A stretch of 64,000 nt of DNA. It comes from Crocodylus rhombifer. Taxonomy: Eukaryota > Chordata > Crocodylia > Crocodylidae. The translations under genes were made by a program, and so were the position numbers. The stretch lies in the NCBI GenBank assembly GCA_038503035.1, contig JAVSML010024617.1, positions 429,384-493,383 of the forward strand. The letters are read 5' to 3'. The notes under the pieces are model-generated. The model made no database searches, was not told the origin of the DNA, and saw only the letters and a program-made list of their open reading frames with translations. Positions within the stretch are counted from its first letter, which is position 1. Each line of letters begins with the position of its first letter. Below, one piece after another: positions 46,748 to 58,213 of the stretch.

Positions 46748-46890
46748 TAGTTCCAGATCTGGAAACCTTTACCAAGGGTTTGGTTCACTGTTCAAGGAAG
46801 TACCTCTATTTAGAGAACCACTTAAGCATGTGTTTAAATAATGTCATGATTCAAGGCCTTCCATACTTGCATATGGAAGTTCTGGTCCTA
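46748..46890. repeat. 142-bp interspersed repeat, copy 2 (in CR1)
   Basis: It begins TAGTTCCAGATCTGGAAACC and ends GGAAGTTCTGGTCCTA, matching 42365-42506 throughout. CR1 sequence stops just before it and resumes just after it (GATAAATAGAGGTAGATAAGG), which defines its borders as an insertion. A few CR1 codons appear to be missing at the junction. Confidence 0.75.
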
Positions 46891-47190
46891 TGATAAATAG
46901 AGGTAGATAAGGCTTTCTTGAAACTGCTAGTGGAAGTTTCCTCATCACAGGCTCTGGTTCTCATGGGGGACTTCAATCACCCTGATGTCTGCAGGGAGGG
47001 CAGTACAGCAGTGCACAGGCAATCCAGGAAGTTTTTGGAGAATGTTGGGAACAACTTCCTGGTACAAGTATTGGAGAGGCCAACTAGGGGCTGTGCTCTT
47101 CTTGACTTGCTGCTTGACTTCAGAAATGTTTCTACTGTTATGGGATTCCCCCGCCCAGTGTAATGTACTGATGCACCCAGGAGAGCTGGA

Positions 47191-48788
47191 ATAAAGCATC
47201 AGCTTGTTCAACCACTTAAACTGTTGAAACCCAGTGGTCCTCATGTTCCTGTTATTACCCAGATCTTGATTCCCTTTTCAGGTTGGCCTGAGAAAACAGA
47301 GATTAATGTCCTGATAACTTTTTTTTTTTTTTAACTTTTCTAAATTGGAGTAATGATAAACCCCTTGAAGATACTCTGGAGTAGACAGAAATCCTAACTC
47401 TGGGAAAGTTACAAGCTACACTGAGGAAACATGAGTAGAACTAAGGCAAATATAATAGTTTACAGCCCACTGCATAATGTGGAGCAGTAGACAATAAAAG
47501 CCTCAAAACAGAAACATAATATGGGAATACAGAGGCCAGTTTTCAAGAACTGATGTAGGCCCACAGTTGGGCACTCAGTTTTGTATGCCAAGACCTGATT
47601 TAGGGGTGTTGGTTGTACCCATGTTGGTCTAACAACATTAGGCAGACAAGGTTCATTGGCTAAATGTGGTAGCTTTTGTTAAACCAACTGAATAGTTGGA
47701 AAAATTGTTCTTTACAAGTTTTCAGACACAAGAACCCTTTTTCAGACATAGGGAGAGTCTGCTGGTGTTTGTATACTTCCTAGGGTCAAACAGCTGCATA
47801 AACCAACATGCAAAATGCAGGTCTGTAAAAATGTAAATGAATGGCAGGGAAGATCAGAGGGGATAGGAGTTAATGGGTGAGAGATGGGGGGTGGGTAGGA
47901 GGGGAATGTTGACAGGTGATGAAATGTAGTTGGTAAAATGTAAAGAGGTTATCTGGGGTTATTGGATTTAGCTGAAAAGAGCTGATTTAGGTATTTTCAT
48001 TAAAGATCAGATAAATTAACTTTATAAATCATCATTAAGACACCCATAATTATAAACTGGTAATACAATGGGAATAACATGAAAAAGAACAATAATAATA
48101 GTGACCGCAGAAACCAAAGTTAATTTTTTGCTAGGTAGTTTGGTATACTTACCATCAACTGTGTTTCATTTGTTTCCTTTCTCCAGAATTCATCTTCTTC
48201 CAAGGGTGTCTCTTAAAAACACCTGACTATCTCCAGAAGTCACTAGCATCACAAATAGCAGAAGGAGGCCTCATGCGGGCCTCGTGGACAGTAGAACAAA
48301 ATTCCCATGAACTCTTCTTTTTTCTAATCCCTGGTGTCATTTGCTTCTACCATTACTAGCTTTCTCTTTGCATAAAATCCCTCAGGTTTCCCATTCTGCC
48401 CTCCATGAATCAGAACTTCCTGCTTTCCATCTGATGTCTTCATTCACGTTCACTGCGTCCTCTCACTTATACCTGTTATTTACAGTTCACAATGTTTCCA
48501 TCTCCTCTTTACTCCTCCTGCTGCACCAAAGCTCCATTTTAAACCATTGCCCCATCTCTACAACACATCCAAGAAGATTTTTCCCCTCCAAGTAATCAAA
48601 CTACAACTAGAGTCAGATTACAGCTTGTCCTCACATGAAAGTGCAAAGAAGTAAGAGGGAGTAATATGCTACCACTTCCTTATTCCAGTACATTGAACAG
48701 CTGCCTCCTGCTTTACTATCACTCATGGGGTAGCAAGCCACTACATCTCCACACTAATTTACTGGGTAAGAAGGGCAGCTCTTTGGAC
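47191..48788. other. KDM4C upstream intron with a TGTTGGTC-end repeat
   Basis: About 47607-47790 (GTTGGTTGTACCCATGTTGGTC, then TGGTAGCTTTTGTTAAACCAACTGAATAGTTGG, then TCAGACACAAGAACCC) is a copy of a repeat common in turtles and crocodilians, related to 58087-58213. A T-run lies at about 47320-47333. An exon-like segment at 48153-48211 is discussed separately. Confidence 0.5.
48153..48211 (-). other. Exon-like segment with good splice sites (unproven)
   Basis: On the minus strand, 59 nt lie between a TTTTTAAG acceptor and a GTAAGT donor. One frame reads TPLEEDEFWRKETNETQLM without a stop. It is not part of the KDM4C protein as I know it, and 59 nt would shift the frame between phase-0 exons. 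It may be a rarely used poison exon or a chance match. No family similarity was recognised. Confidence 0.2.
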
Positions 48789-49362
48789 CTCGAGCAGGTC
48801 CAAAGAGGTGATCTTCCCCCTCTATGCGGCACTGGTCAGGCCGCAGCTGGAGTACTGCGTCCAGTTCTGGGCGCCGCACTTCAAGAGGGATGTCGACAGC
48901 ATGGAGAGGGTCCAGAGGAGGGCCACTCATATGATCAGGGGACAACAGGGCAGGCCCTATGAGGAGAGGCTACGGGACCTGAACCTGTTCAGCCTCCAAA
49001 AGAAAAGGCTGAGGGGGGATCTTGTGGCCTGCTATAAACTAGTCAGGGGGGATCAGCAGGCATTGGGGGAGTCCCTGTTCCCCCGAGCACCGCCAGGAGT
49101 GACCAGGAATAACGGTCACAAGCTGGCAGAGGGTAGGTTTAGGTTAGATATCAGGAGACGCTACTTCACAGTCAGGGCGGCTAGGGTCTGGAACCAGCTT
49201 CCGAGAGAAGTGGTGCAGGCTTCTACCCTGGGGGTGTTTAAGAGGAGGTTAGATGCACATCTTGCTGGGGTCGTCTGACCCGGGTATTCTTTCCTGCCAT
49301 GGCAGGGGGTCGGACTAGATGATCTGCTCAGGTCCCTTCCGACCCTAGAAACTATGAGAGTG
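48789..49362 (+). mobile_element. CR1 LINE, younger 3' end with open ORF tail
   Basis: This 5'-truncated CR1 has an open frame from 48808 to the stop at 49276-49278. It covers the C-terminal part of ORF2 (PLYAALVRPQLEYCVQFWAP, LFSLQKKRLRGDL, then FRLDIRRRYFTVRAARVWNQL), followed by the CR1 3' UTR (CATGGCAGGGGGTCGGACTAGATGATC, CTTCCGACCCTAG) ending AACTATGAGAG. No stop or frameshift interrupts the tail, unlike other copies in the window, so this insertion is the youngest CR1 here. It lacks the catalytic domains and is immobile. Confidence 0.92.
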
Positions 49363-52300
49363 CAGAGTATGAGCAGAATATTGGTTCTACCCCCATCATG
49401 TCTGGCAATGTCATTTTTTATTCCGTTCTCAAGTCACCGTTTCTACAAAAAGCTTTCCTGCCTACATTTTTGGAAGACTGCAAGCTGACAATCAGGTCTG
49501 TATGTACAAAATAAAATGTATATAAAAAAGATGAGATAACAAATTCAGTCAGACTTTCTTATTGATATAACCCTGTTTTTTCTCTACCCTTTAACTCAGT
49601 TCTTTACTATCACTTATTCTGTGCTGCCTTTACTTGCACTATACTATTTTAGAGTTTGAGCTTTGTCTTTATCTCCCTCTAAAATGGCACAACCTTTCAG
49701 AGCACAGTATAAGTTAATAGCATAACAAACTTTTCAAATCATACTTTTAAAGGGAAACTTTCTTGTTCCTATCATAGGAGGGGTGTTCCTAGAAATGCAA
49801 TTTAAACCCACTGTAATTGCCAAATGTAAGCTCCAGTCTATCTGACCTTTAATTTCTAAGAGTGGATTAAGCCATGGCACTGATTCATCTGAGCCTTTAA
49901 TGTTAGGAACTCATTGGTGAAGCATCTGAGGAAAAATAAAACATTACATTTTCACAGCCCTTAAAATAAGTGACCCACCCACACCTGTCCTCTTACTCTG
50001 GAGGCATGAATTCAAGTAGGAGGGCAGTCTCAGTGTCACACCACTCACATAAATTAAATAATTAAGTATGTTTTAATGGAAATGGCTACTTCAGATAAGC
50101 TTATCTAACATGAAGAAAAATTATTGGGAGAATGGGGACATCATGTTCTCCTAGAAAAGCTTTCAAGCAAATGTAAAAACTTCCTCCAGGAAAACACTTA
50201 GCAGCAAAAGATCAGCGTGGAACCTCCCTAAAACTTACAGAAACAATGCAAGGTGCAAAAATGAAACCCACCGGTATGGCTTCTGGACTTTTGCACACAA
50301 ATGGTCTTCTAGCTGTGCTTAGTTGAATGGCATTGTTATAAGCAAAAATCCCCTCCCCCCTTTTACCCTGAATTAGGAACAACCTTAATTTTGTATTCAA
50401 CTGCACAGCTTCCAAAATGCCCTCTATGACACAGTGCTCTCTGTAGTAATAGAAATCAACTGAAGGCTGTTTCAAATATAGGCTTAACACAGTATAAAGA
50501 GTGAGGTATTGCAGGAAGAACTGAACACATGGTGAGCAAGCTGTCATGAAGAGTCAGGTCTTGCTGTATAAAATCTAAGAAAGGCTAAGGCTCCTGTGAC
50601 AGAGCTGCAAAGGTGACTCAACTTGGGTTCCCCAAGGAAGACAAAATGCCCCAAGGATCCAACTGAAACGTCAGCAAGTCCATTTTGTTAATGCACAATG
50701 TCTCTTCTGCTTATGTTATTTTAGTGCCCATTAGCTTTCAGGTTTAGTGCAAGTGATTAAGTTCCCACAGCCATACTTACAAGCCATTGTTTTATATGGA
50801 ACACGACCAACATTATTATTACTAACACCTCCAATTTAGACAAGTTTGTCGTATAGAAAGATAAGGCAGCAGAGCTAAGAAGAGTGAATACATTGTATTT
50901 ACTCATACCATTAGAACTGAAGGGAAGTAAGAAATTGTCAAAACTCCTTGCATATATCTGTTGATGTGAAAAAGGCTGTCAAACTGTGTTTCATTTTGGG
51001 AAACCAATCACATAAAATTCTTATGCAAATATACAAAATCCAAAAATCTAGCTATTCATATGTTCCAAGTCATTTTGAAAGAGTAGTAGTTAATATGCCA
51101 CAGCCAGAAATGGCAGTTACATAGCCAGAAAGTGCATTAACATCTAAACAAGTAGGCCTGATTCACCAGTTTTGCTTTTCCTTTTGGACTGGTCCAACTT
51201 CATTGAAATCTATGAAGTTACACTTGCATTAAAGTAACAGCACAGTGACTACAGCCCAGTGAATTTCATTGTATGAATCCCAAGTAAAATCAAAATGCAC
51301 AGTACAAAAATTATATTTAAGCATAGGCTTAATGTGTTGCCCATAAAATGTTAAAGAAACTTTTTCCACATACTGTATACTAGATTTTCATTAGCGAGAA
51401 ACTGGAAGTAGCACTGGATTAAGCAGTCAGGAATGATTTTAAATGAATTTTTTTGCATCTGTTTGGATTAAAAAAATTAATATTTAAATTGCAACATAAT
51501 CTTTCATCAAAACAGTAAAACAATGATCAACAACACAAAGCAATGTAGAATTAATGTTAACCAATAGGGGCCAATTTCCATGGGAGGACAGCAATTCTAA
51601 CAGGAATTAAAAAATGACTTTTGAAACATCCAAGGCACAGCTCTGTACCACAGCCTGGAGACTGATAAGGCCCAAGTTTGGGCAATACACTTATGGCACA
51701 AGCTTCTCTGTGGGGAGTACAAGAGGTACACTGCACTGGCACAAACACTAGAAGGCACTGCACCTCATTTAGGTACAAGGCCTCCTCAGTATAGTTGACT
51801 GCACGTGCTGCATTGCTTTTCAAGATTGTAGCATACTTTATCCCCACCCCTTCAACCCTTCACCTGCACACACATGCCGCTATTTGTTCCACCCTTTCCC
51901 CAGTTACTACAGGGAAGCTAATTTTGCCGTATGTCCCTTACACTCAAGGGAGTATGAGAACCAGTTTATGCCCTTTCCTTGTGCCACGATACAATGACTG
52001 GGCTGAGAGCAGATCTTGTTCTCTCAGTCTTTCACAGGACATGAGTCCGTGTCTGGAACTGGTCTCTACAGCTCCTAGATTGTGAGGGAGGTGGGAAGGA
52101 TCTAAGAGAATGGAAGAGGAATGAGTTCTCAGGAAAAGATTACAAACATGATCTTTTGCTTCCCATGGGCAGATCTAGGATCGTGAAAAGGGGGATGCAG
52201 GTGGTGTGGCACATCATCACATGTAACAAAACACATATTCTTCTCCAGTTAAAAAGCAACTAGAAGCTTTACTAATATACTGTGAGGGAGGGGCTAGAAC

Positions 52301-52462
52301 TATATTATTCAGTTTAAGTTCCAGCCAAACCTAAATATAACTACTGGAATATGCATTGACTTGTTAGATTATACATAAATTGTTTAAAAAATAATAAACT
52401 AGGTAAAAAAGTCAAAATAATTGAAAAAGACTGTGTCATTAGTCCTGTAGTCTTTACGTTTG
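49363..52462 (-). other. KDM4C upstream intron, nothing recognised
   Basis: AT-rich sequence with few repeats. Open frames at 50212-50547 and 51557-51847 (minus) show no family motif. No KDM4C exon was found. Confidence 0.5.
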
Positions 52463-53102
52463 GGATGGCACAGGTGGGGGCAGGGGGAGCGGCAACTGGC
52501 CCCATCTGACCCTACACCCAGCACTAGGGGTGCTGGAAGTAGCTGACAGGTGGGGTCTCCATGGAGAGTGGCCCAGGACCCCTGCGGGAGGGCCACACTC
52601 AATCTGCTCCCTCCATGCTCCTGCCTGCAGAACTGGTACCTGTTGCAGGCATGTGCAGGAAGCAGATCGCAGCTCTGTCCTGGGCCCCAGACCTACACTG
52701 CCACCACCCTGCAATCCTGGCCCTGGCCGTGGCTCCTGCCCACCTGCTCTGCACTCGGACACTGCGCCCTCTCTGCCAGTGGCCCCATCCCATCCGCCCA
52801 GCTGAACGCACACTGCCCGCTGGGGTCCTAAGCCAGTCTTTATGGAGACCCTGCCTGCCCTCTCTGTCCAGTGCCTCCAGCAATGGGTGCAGGGTGGACT
52901 GGCAGTGACAGCTGAGTAGGGAGTCCAGTTTCCATACCACACCACCTACCATGCACCTGAGAGTGGCAGGAATGGCCACATGTACTATGGCCCGAGTTGC
53001 CCCCCGCACCTGGGCTGAACAGGGCCAAGGAACCTGCCACCAAGTCAGATAAAATCACTTGGCAAGGCAGATCCAGCCTGCAGGCTGTATTTTGCCCACC
53101 CT
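52463..53102. mobile_element. hAT-like GC-rich element (GGTGGGCAAA type)
   Basis: The right end TGTATTTTGCCCACCC is the same type as that of 34529-35280, and the left end near GGCACAGGTGGGGGC is similar. The interior has weak inverted halves (GGTCTCCATGGAG near 52553 against TTATGGAGACC near 52842). No clear target duplication was found. The open frames are GC-driven. Confidence 0.6.
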
Positions 53103-54145
53103 GGAGTTACTCCCTGGACAATTCACTGAACCTAATGATTTATGTATACCTCAGGTTTCATCGCCATGCAAATGTGATTTTACATTCTCTTTTCACAGAA
53201 AGAAGCAGCTTCTCAATTTTAAAAAAATTAAAAATAACAACAATGGTTTGAAATTCAGCAGTGCCTTTCCTCCAAAGAGCTGACAGTTTTACTTGATTTC
53301 TTTTAGGCTCTTCAAGGCAGGTTTATATTGCCTCTCTACTATACCAGGCAGGCTGCCCTGCTCTGTATGCACTACTTCAGGACAGTGAGGTTTGTGCGCA
53401 GATCTCTGAGCAGTCTCTCTTGTGACCTCCACTGGAGCCATAGTGTGTCCCCAGTGCAGCAGTAAGGCAGCTACATTACTTGTGTTCGGGGATGCGGCTT
53501 CTCCTCAGCCCTTGGTGCCAACATGCCTAGAATTTTGCAAGATCACTCCTCCAAACTTCATATGCCATTTATGGATTTATTATTATTTTTCTGCTTAGAA
53601 AGGTAAAGATAAACAAAAATCAAAACTTACATGCACAAAAACATCCAGGCAACTCTCTAGCTGTACAATCCTTCATCAATTCCTGGGTTACTTCAAAATA
53701 AACTGCAGGAAAAGAAGAGCTGCCCCTTCTGCCATGGCTTTCACTTCTACCCACTATTAGCATAATATCCTCCACTGTATTCTTCATGCTCTCCAAACCT
53801 TGCACCATGTTCCTCATGATTCCCATGACCACAACTCCTCCCATGCTGCCACACTTCCATAACTTTAATCTGCTCTCCATGCCCCTTTCTGTTGCCTGCT
53901 GGCCATTTGCCTCTTCTCTTCTCTCTCCAGAACTAATGCCATTCAGACTTCTTTTGTTCATTCCTTTTTCCACCAATAGGATTCTCCTCTCCTGCCATCT
54001 AGATCTCATATCTGCTCTGTGCAGCCTGCTCCAGAAAAGTGCTCAGCTTTGTCTGGGCACAGAGAGGCAGCTTACAAGGAGTGGAGCATGGCTCTGACTT
54101 CATAGAACAGGCCACTATTATTGGCAAATACAGCTTGATCAGAAG
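53103..54145 (-). other. KDM4C upstream intron, unassigned
   Basis: It has a segment with good-looking splice signals on the minus strand (53631-53702), judged cryptic. Pyrimidine-rich sequence at about 53750-54000 gives a long open frame without family features. Confidence 0.4.
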
Positions 54146-55262
54146 GGCTAGGGACAGACATTCAAAAAGCCTTAACTGATTCAATCTTTGCAGGTTAGCC
54201 TGACCCGCTTGTTTAAACTGGTTTGCAACTGCACAGAGCAAACGCAGGTACACGAGCGGCTCAGGCTGGAAGTCAGGGGGCACTGGAGCAGCCCTCCCTT
54301 CCCTTCCATAATGCTGAGGTGAGGTGGGGGGGTGTAGCCAGGCCCTGGCAAGACACTCTGATTAGAGGGGTATAAACTCCCACCCTGCCTGCACCGTCCT
54401 AGCTTTTTTCCTGCCTGCTGCTCAAAGGGTTGAAGTATTGCCAGCCCCCAGCCCTAGGCTAGCACTCTGAGGCAAAGCAGGGCTGTGGAGTGCATGCATT
54501 TGTTTATGATACTGAGCTTTTCAATCTCCCTCTCCCTGCTTCTTCATACTGTCTGCAAACCTGACAGGCGGGGGAGCCAGCAGGGGGCTGATAACACAGA
54601 GTTTATCAGCTCATCAACAAAAAATCCTCTCTCATTAGTTCAAGCTCTTCTTAAACTCATGTTTCCAAGGAAGGAATGGAGGGACATTACCAGCTGACCT
54701 GTTGATTACCTCCAAAAAGTCCTAAATGGACACTGTTCTGTCTGCCTGTCCCAGTGAAACTGGACACGCACACACACTCTCAGCATTAGCTAGCATACCA
54801 CATGCCTAGGGTCCGTGGGGCTGGCATTTGTGCTGTTGAAGATGGGAGGGGGGGAATCCCTGCTTGAGCAGCAAGCGACAAGGGGGGAGCGGAACAGGGT
54901 AGAGAGAAGCCAGGCAGATGCTGCTGTGTCTGTAGTCTCTGCCAGAGCTCTGGCTAGGGAGCAGAGGGGCAGGGCCAGCCCTGTTCTTTGGAGCAAACAG
55001 TCCAACTCAGAGCTGCAAAGCATCTGGGATGCTGCGGGACTCTGGTTTAACTTACATCAGGAAGGAGTCTGGGACAAACACTGCATAAGCTGCTTAGACC
55101 TAAAGTAGTTAAATCTGATGCTACATTCAACCAAGTATATCTTAAACCAGTTTCAGACATTTTGAAACTGATTTATATGCACTAAATTTATGCTGTGTTA
55201 CAGGTTTAAACCAGTTTCTGATCACTTATACCAGTTTATGTGTAATGTCTGTCCTTAACCTA
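54146..55262. mobile_element. Terminal-inverted-repeat DNA element, copy C (GACAGACAT family)
   Basis: The left end reads GGGCTAGGGACAGACATTC and the right end, inverted, CTAGGTTAAGGACAGACATT. The left inner part (CTTAACTGATTCAATCTTTGCA) and right inner part (TCTTAAACCAGTTTCAGACATTTTGAAA, ACAGGTTTAAACCAGTTTC) match copy B at 31935-32786. At about 1.1 kb it is the longest copy. The core is GC-rich and noncoding. Confidence 0.8.
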
Positions 55263-57469
55263 GATGACAAACTGCTTGCTCCTAAGCAGATTTATTTATA
55301 TTCAAGTCTGATAGATACATTGTACATTTAATGCCATAAGCAAAATTTTGTATATAGTAAACCAGGGCACATATTTGCTGTATAGAATCTGCCAAATTTT
55401 AAATCTCAAAGGTAACTACAGTCTAACTTATCCATAACCAGAAAACGTATAAAGCACAAAAAATGATTTTTCAATTTTTAAAATTTCCTTTAGCAGCATC
55501 TGCTAAATACTAAAGGAGATTTAATCTCTTCTCTTAAAATACAGATAATTTTAACATATCATCTCATCTAAAGTTACCACAGTTTCTATCAGCCTTTTTA
55601 TTACCAAGGTAGACTATTGTTAAGACAAGAAGGAAGTTATCTACAAGAAGCTGTGTTAAGATGATACTGAAGTATTTAAGCCCTCAAATATAAGTGGATT
55701 CAAAGTTAAAATTGCCTTTAATCTCTCTGTGCTTAACTACTGAATCTCCAGTCATTGTAGGGTATCTGGAAACAAACAAAAACAAAAGTTCAGTGGATAT
55801 GGTGTACATTCAGTAACTGCTGAAGTCAATAAAGTTACACTGAAGTACAATGGATCTGAGATTGCAATCAGGCTGCTCGCATTTTATGAACACCACATTT
55901 GGGGATATAAGTAGAAGACTTATGGATGAATGGCAGCTTGTATGCTGACCCTGCTTGGGTTTGCTTGTTTTTAGTAAGTTTCAATCAAATTAGTATAGCC
56001 AAACTTTTAAAGCATTTTAGAATGTGTTATCAATACCATCTTTCTGTTTGTACTAACAATGACCCGAGAACTTAAAGACTGATATTCTGTGTACAAAATA
56101 TGTGGGTGCAAATACAAGACCTGAAAATGCAAAAAAGATATTTACATAAATGTCACAGGTCATTTTTATAATGTTCCTTAATGTTAAGTTGATTCCTTAA
56201 AAATACCAGTCACATCTTTAAATCCCATGGTTATTATGCAAAATTCCTGAGTGAGGAGACCATATAAGCACAGAGAATTGGGCTCAAGCCCTTTAAAAAA
56301 ATGATTTTATTCAGGATTTTCTGACATGTAATTATTTGACTGACTGACTGACTGGGCTCTTTTTTCACTCACATTAAAACAAAAATGGGAAAATTCTGCT
56401 CTGACTTATCTCTAGCAAATATTATGCTCTCACTTGAATCATTGAAGCCATAGAGCAAAATCAGATGATTGCAAGCAAGTTCTTCTTGATAAATTATACC
56501 TCGGTTTTGAATCTGGATTCCTGGCACCAGGTCACTTCATCCTAGCAGAGCTCCAGTAAACAGGAGTCTGTGCAGGTGTAAGGATCTACTCATGTACATG
56601 TAAATATCAGACTAATCTAGTGCCATATCCTTCACCTAGCTTCACTGCTCTTATTCCTCAGGCTTTCCTTCTAGTTGGGGCCTATGCATGGTATGATTTT
56701 CCAGTCCCAACATGTCAGGCTCCCTGGCCCTCTTCATTTATACCCCTCCTAATGACTCCTTGTTTCTACAAGGTCCACAAGCACTAAAACATAAGGAAAA
56801 TTTCCACTCTGGTTGGAACGAGTGGAAAAAAATGATGTTCTATAGTCACGCAGCCCACCAATGGTGTATGCCTCTGTCAGCTTTTTATCCTCTTGGAGCA
56901 GAGATTTTAATTATTTCTGCTCTCATGGCAAAGAGCACATTCAAGTCAGAATAACAAATGCTGGACAATAGATACATTGAGACACAGATCCTAGCTTTGG
57001 TTCAGCTCTGAATGCTCTGCTTGTCCAGCCTGTTACATTTTTCATGCTGCATTTCTCCAAGGCAGGTAAATCTTTGGCCACATACAGATGTTCAGTTTCT
57101 AAGAGAATCACCGTTCTCTCAGTAGAAAACAAAAAGTGTAGAGATGTCACTCTTTTTCTCTTGAAGCAAAAATGGCTGCTCTGGGAGAAAATAAAATAGG
57201 AACAACCAGGTTAAATCACTCCTGGGGAAGTTTCCCCTGGCAGACTGAACGTCTGCCCAGTTTCCCCATGGGAGGCAGGGGGAAGGCTCCAGTGCCTTCC
57301 AGACACTGAAGTCAGCCCAGTCTGAAGAAGGCATAGGGGGAAGCTGCTCCCCTCTTCCCATTGATGGGAGTTCCCAGTGTGAAAAGTAGGCAGGAGCTTT
57401 GCTGCTCAGTTCCTAGGTGCCAGAAGCTGAGTAAAGGGAGAACTTCACACTGCCTGCTCCCACTTCTCT
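55263..57469 (-). other. KDM4C upstream intron, mostly unassigned
   Basis: AT-rich intron. A (TGAC)n tetranucleotide tract lies at 56337-56354. From about 57130 the sequence becomes GC-rich and leads into the palindromic tandem block. No exon was recognised. Confidence 0.5.
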
Positions 57470-57700
57470 CCCACCAATTCAGCTGGGGGGGGGGATCGGG
57501 GGGGACAGCCTTACAAGTCTGGCTCTCAGCCCTGCTGGCTTCTCCTTCTGTCCCCCCACCACTCAGCTGAGTGGTGGGGAAGATGATTTAAAAGCCAGAA
57601 GAGCCTCCAAAGCCTCTCAGCCCCTCCAGCTGCCCCTTGCCCCTGCCCCCCGCTTCTGCTCAGCTGAGCAGCAGGGGAGGTGATTTAAAAGCTGTGTGAC
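57470..57700. repeat. Palindromic tandem block with G-runs
   Basis: Units spaced about 90-97 bp are centred on CAGCTG. The middle one (57554-57579, CCCCACCACTCAGCTGAGTG...) is a perfect 26-bp palindrome, and the next (about 57656-57671, CTGCTCAGCTGAGCAG) is a perfect 16-bp one. Both are followed by a GATGATTTAAAAGC or GGTGATTTAAAAGC segment. G-runs at about 57484-57507 could form a quadruplex. It is probably part of a larger transposon (about 57130-58080). Confidence 0.6.
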
Positions 57701-58086
57701 TAGGAGTTTAACATGTGGAGACTTTTCCCAAGTCCAGCTCCCAGCCCCACCAACTTCCCCTTGCTGCCCAGGTGATTCAGATAAAGGCAGGGCAGGCTGC
57801 TGTGCCATGGTGCAAGGCTCAGGAGCCTTCCTGCCATGGCAAAATGTCCCTGCTTTGCCCTACGCTGCTCTGAGTCAGCCAGGTGCAGTGCACGAGAAGC
57901 AGGCTACTGTGCCCCTGTGGCATGGCTCCCAGAGCTTTGCTGTGGTAGCTGAGCATTTCTTTCCACCTCCCTGCATTCCTCTGGGTCTCCACAGAGACGT
58001 GGAAGAAGCAAGGCTATTCTCCTGCAGGGCAGAACCAGGAGGGTTCCCACCATGGGAGAATGCTCCCTTCATGACAATCAAATGAT

Positions 58087-58213
58087 GGCAGGCAAGCTTC
58101 TTTGGACAGATGTGATAGCTTTTATTATACCAACTGAGTAGTTGGAAAAAAGTTTCAGCTACTCAGCTGGTCTTATAAAAGCTATCACATCTACCCAAAG
58201 AACCTTGCCTGCC
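58087..58213. repeat. Fold-back repeat with 55-bp arms
   Basis: The arms 58087-58141 and 58159-58213 are reverse complements with few mismatches (GGCAGGCAAG.TTCTTTGG..AGATGTGATAGC...CTGAGTAG), with a 17-nt loop. The right flank ends AGACCAACATGGCTACAAG, the end signature of the repeat at about 47607-47790, so this is a fold-back derivative of that family. Confidence 0.8.

Larger units (their letters stand above)
45395..47190 (+). mobile_element. CR1 LINE, endonuclease-region fragment, heavily interrupted
   Basis: Conceptual CR1 endonuclease pieces run in order: NNWSTAMDGYK (about 45425-45460), FRKDKQGE, GGVALYVK and SLWVRVKG (45660-45819), IVVGV (46728-46745), EVDKAFLKLL, QALVLMGDFNHPDVC and RPTRGCALLDLLLD (46892-47150). 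GDFNHPD is the CR1 endonuclease motif. Three other repeats sit inside it (45461-45654, 45828-46720, 46748-46890). Stops and frameshifts make it a relic. Confidence 0.88.

Noticed and set aside
53631..53702. 72-nt minus-strand segment with a TTTCCTGCAG acceptor and a GTAAGT donor, suspected KDM4C exon
   Set aside because: The only open frame (YFEVTQELMKDC...) does not match KDM4C and is not in the phase the neighbouring exons need. Most likely a cryptic pair of splice-like sites.
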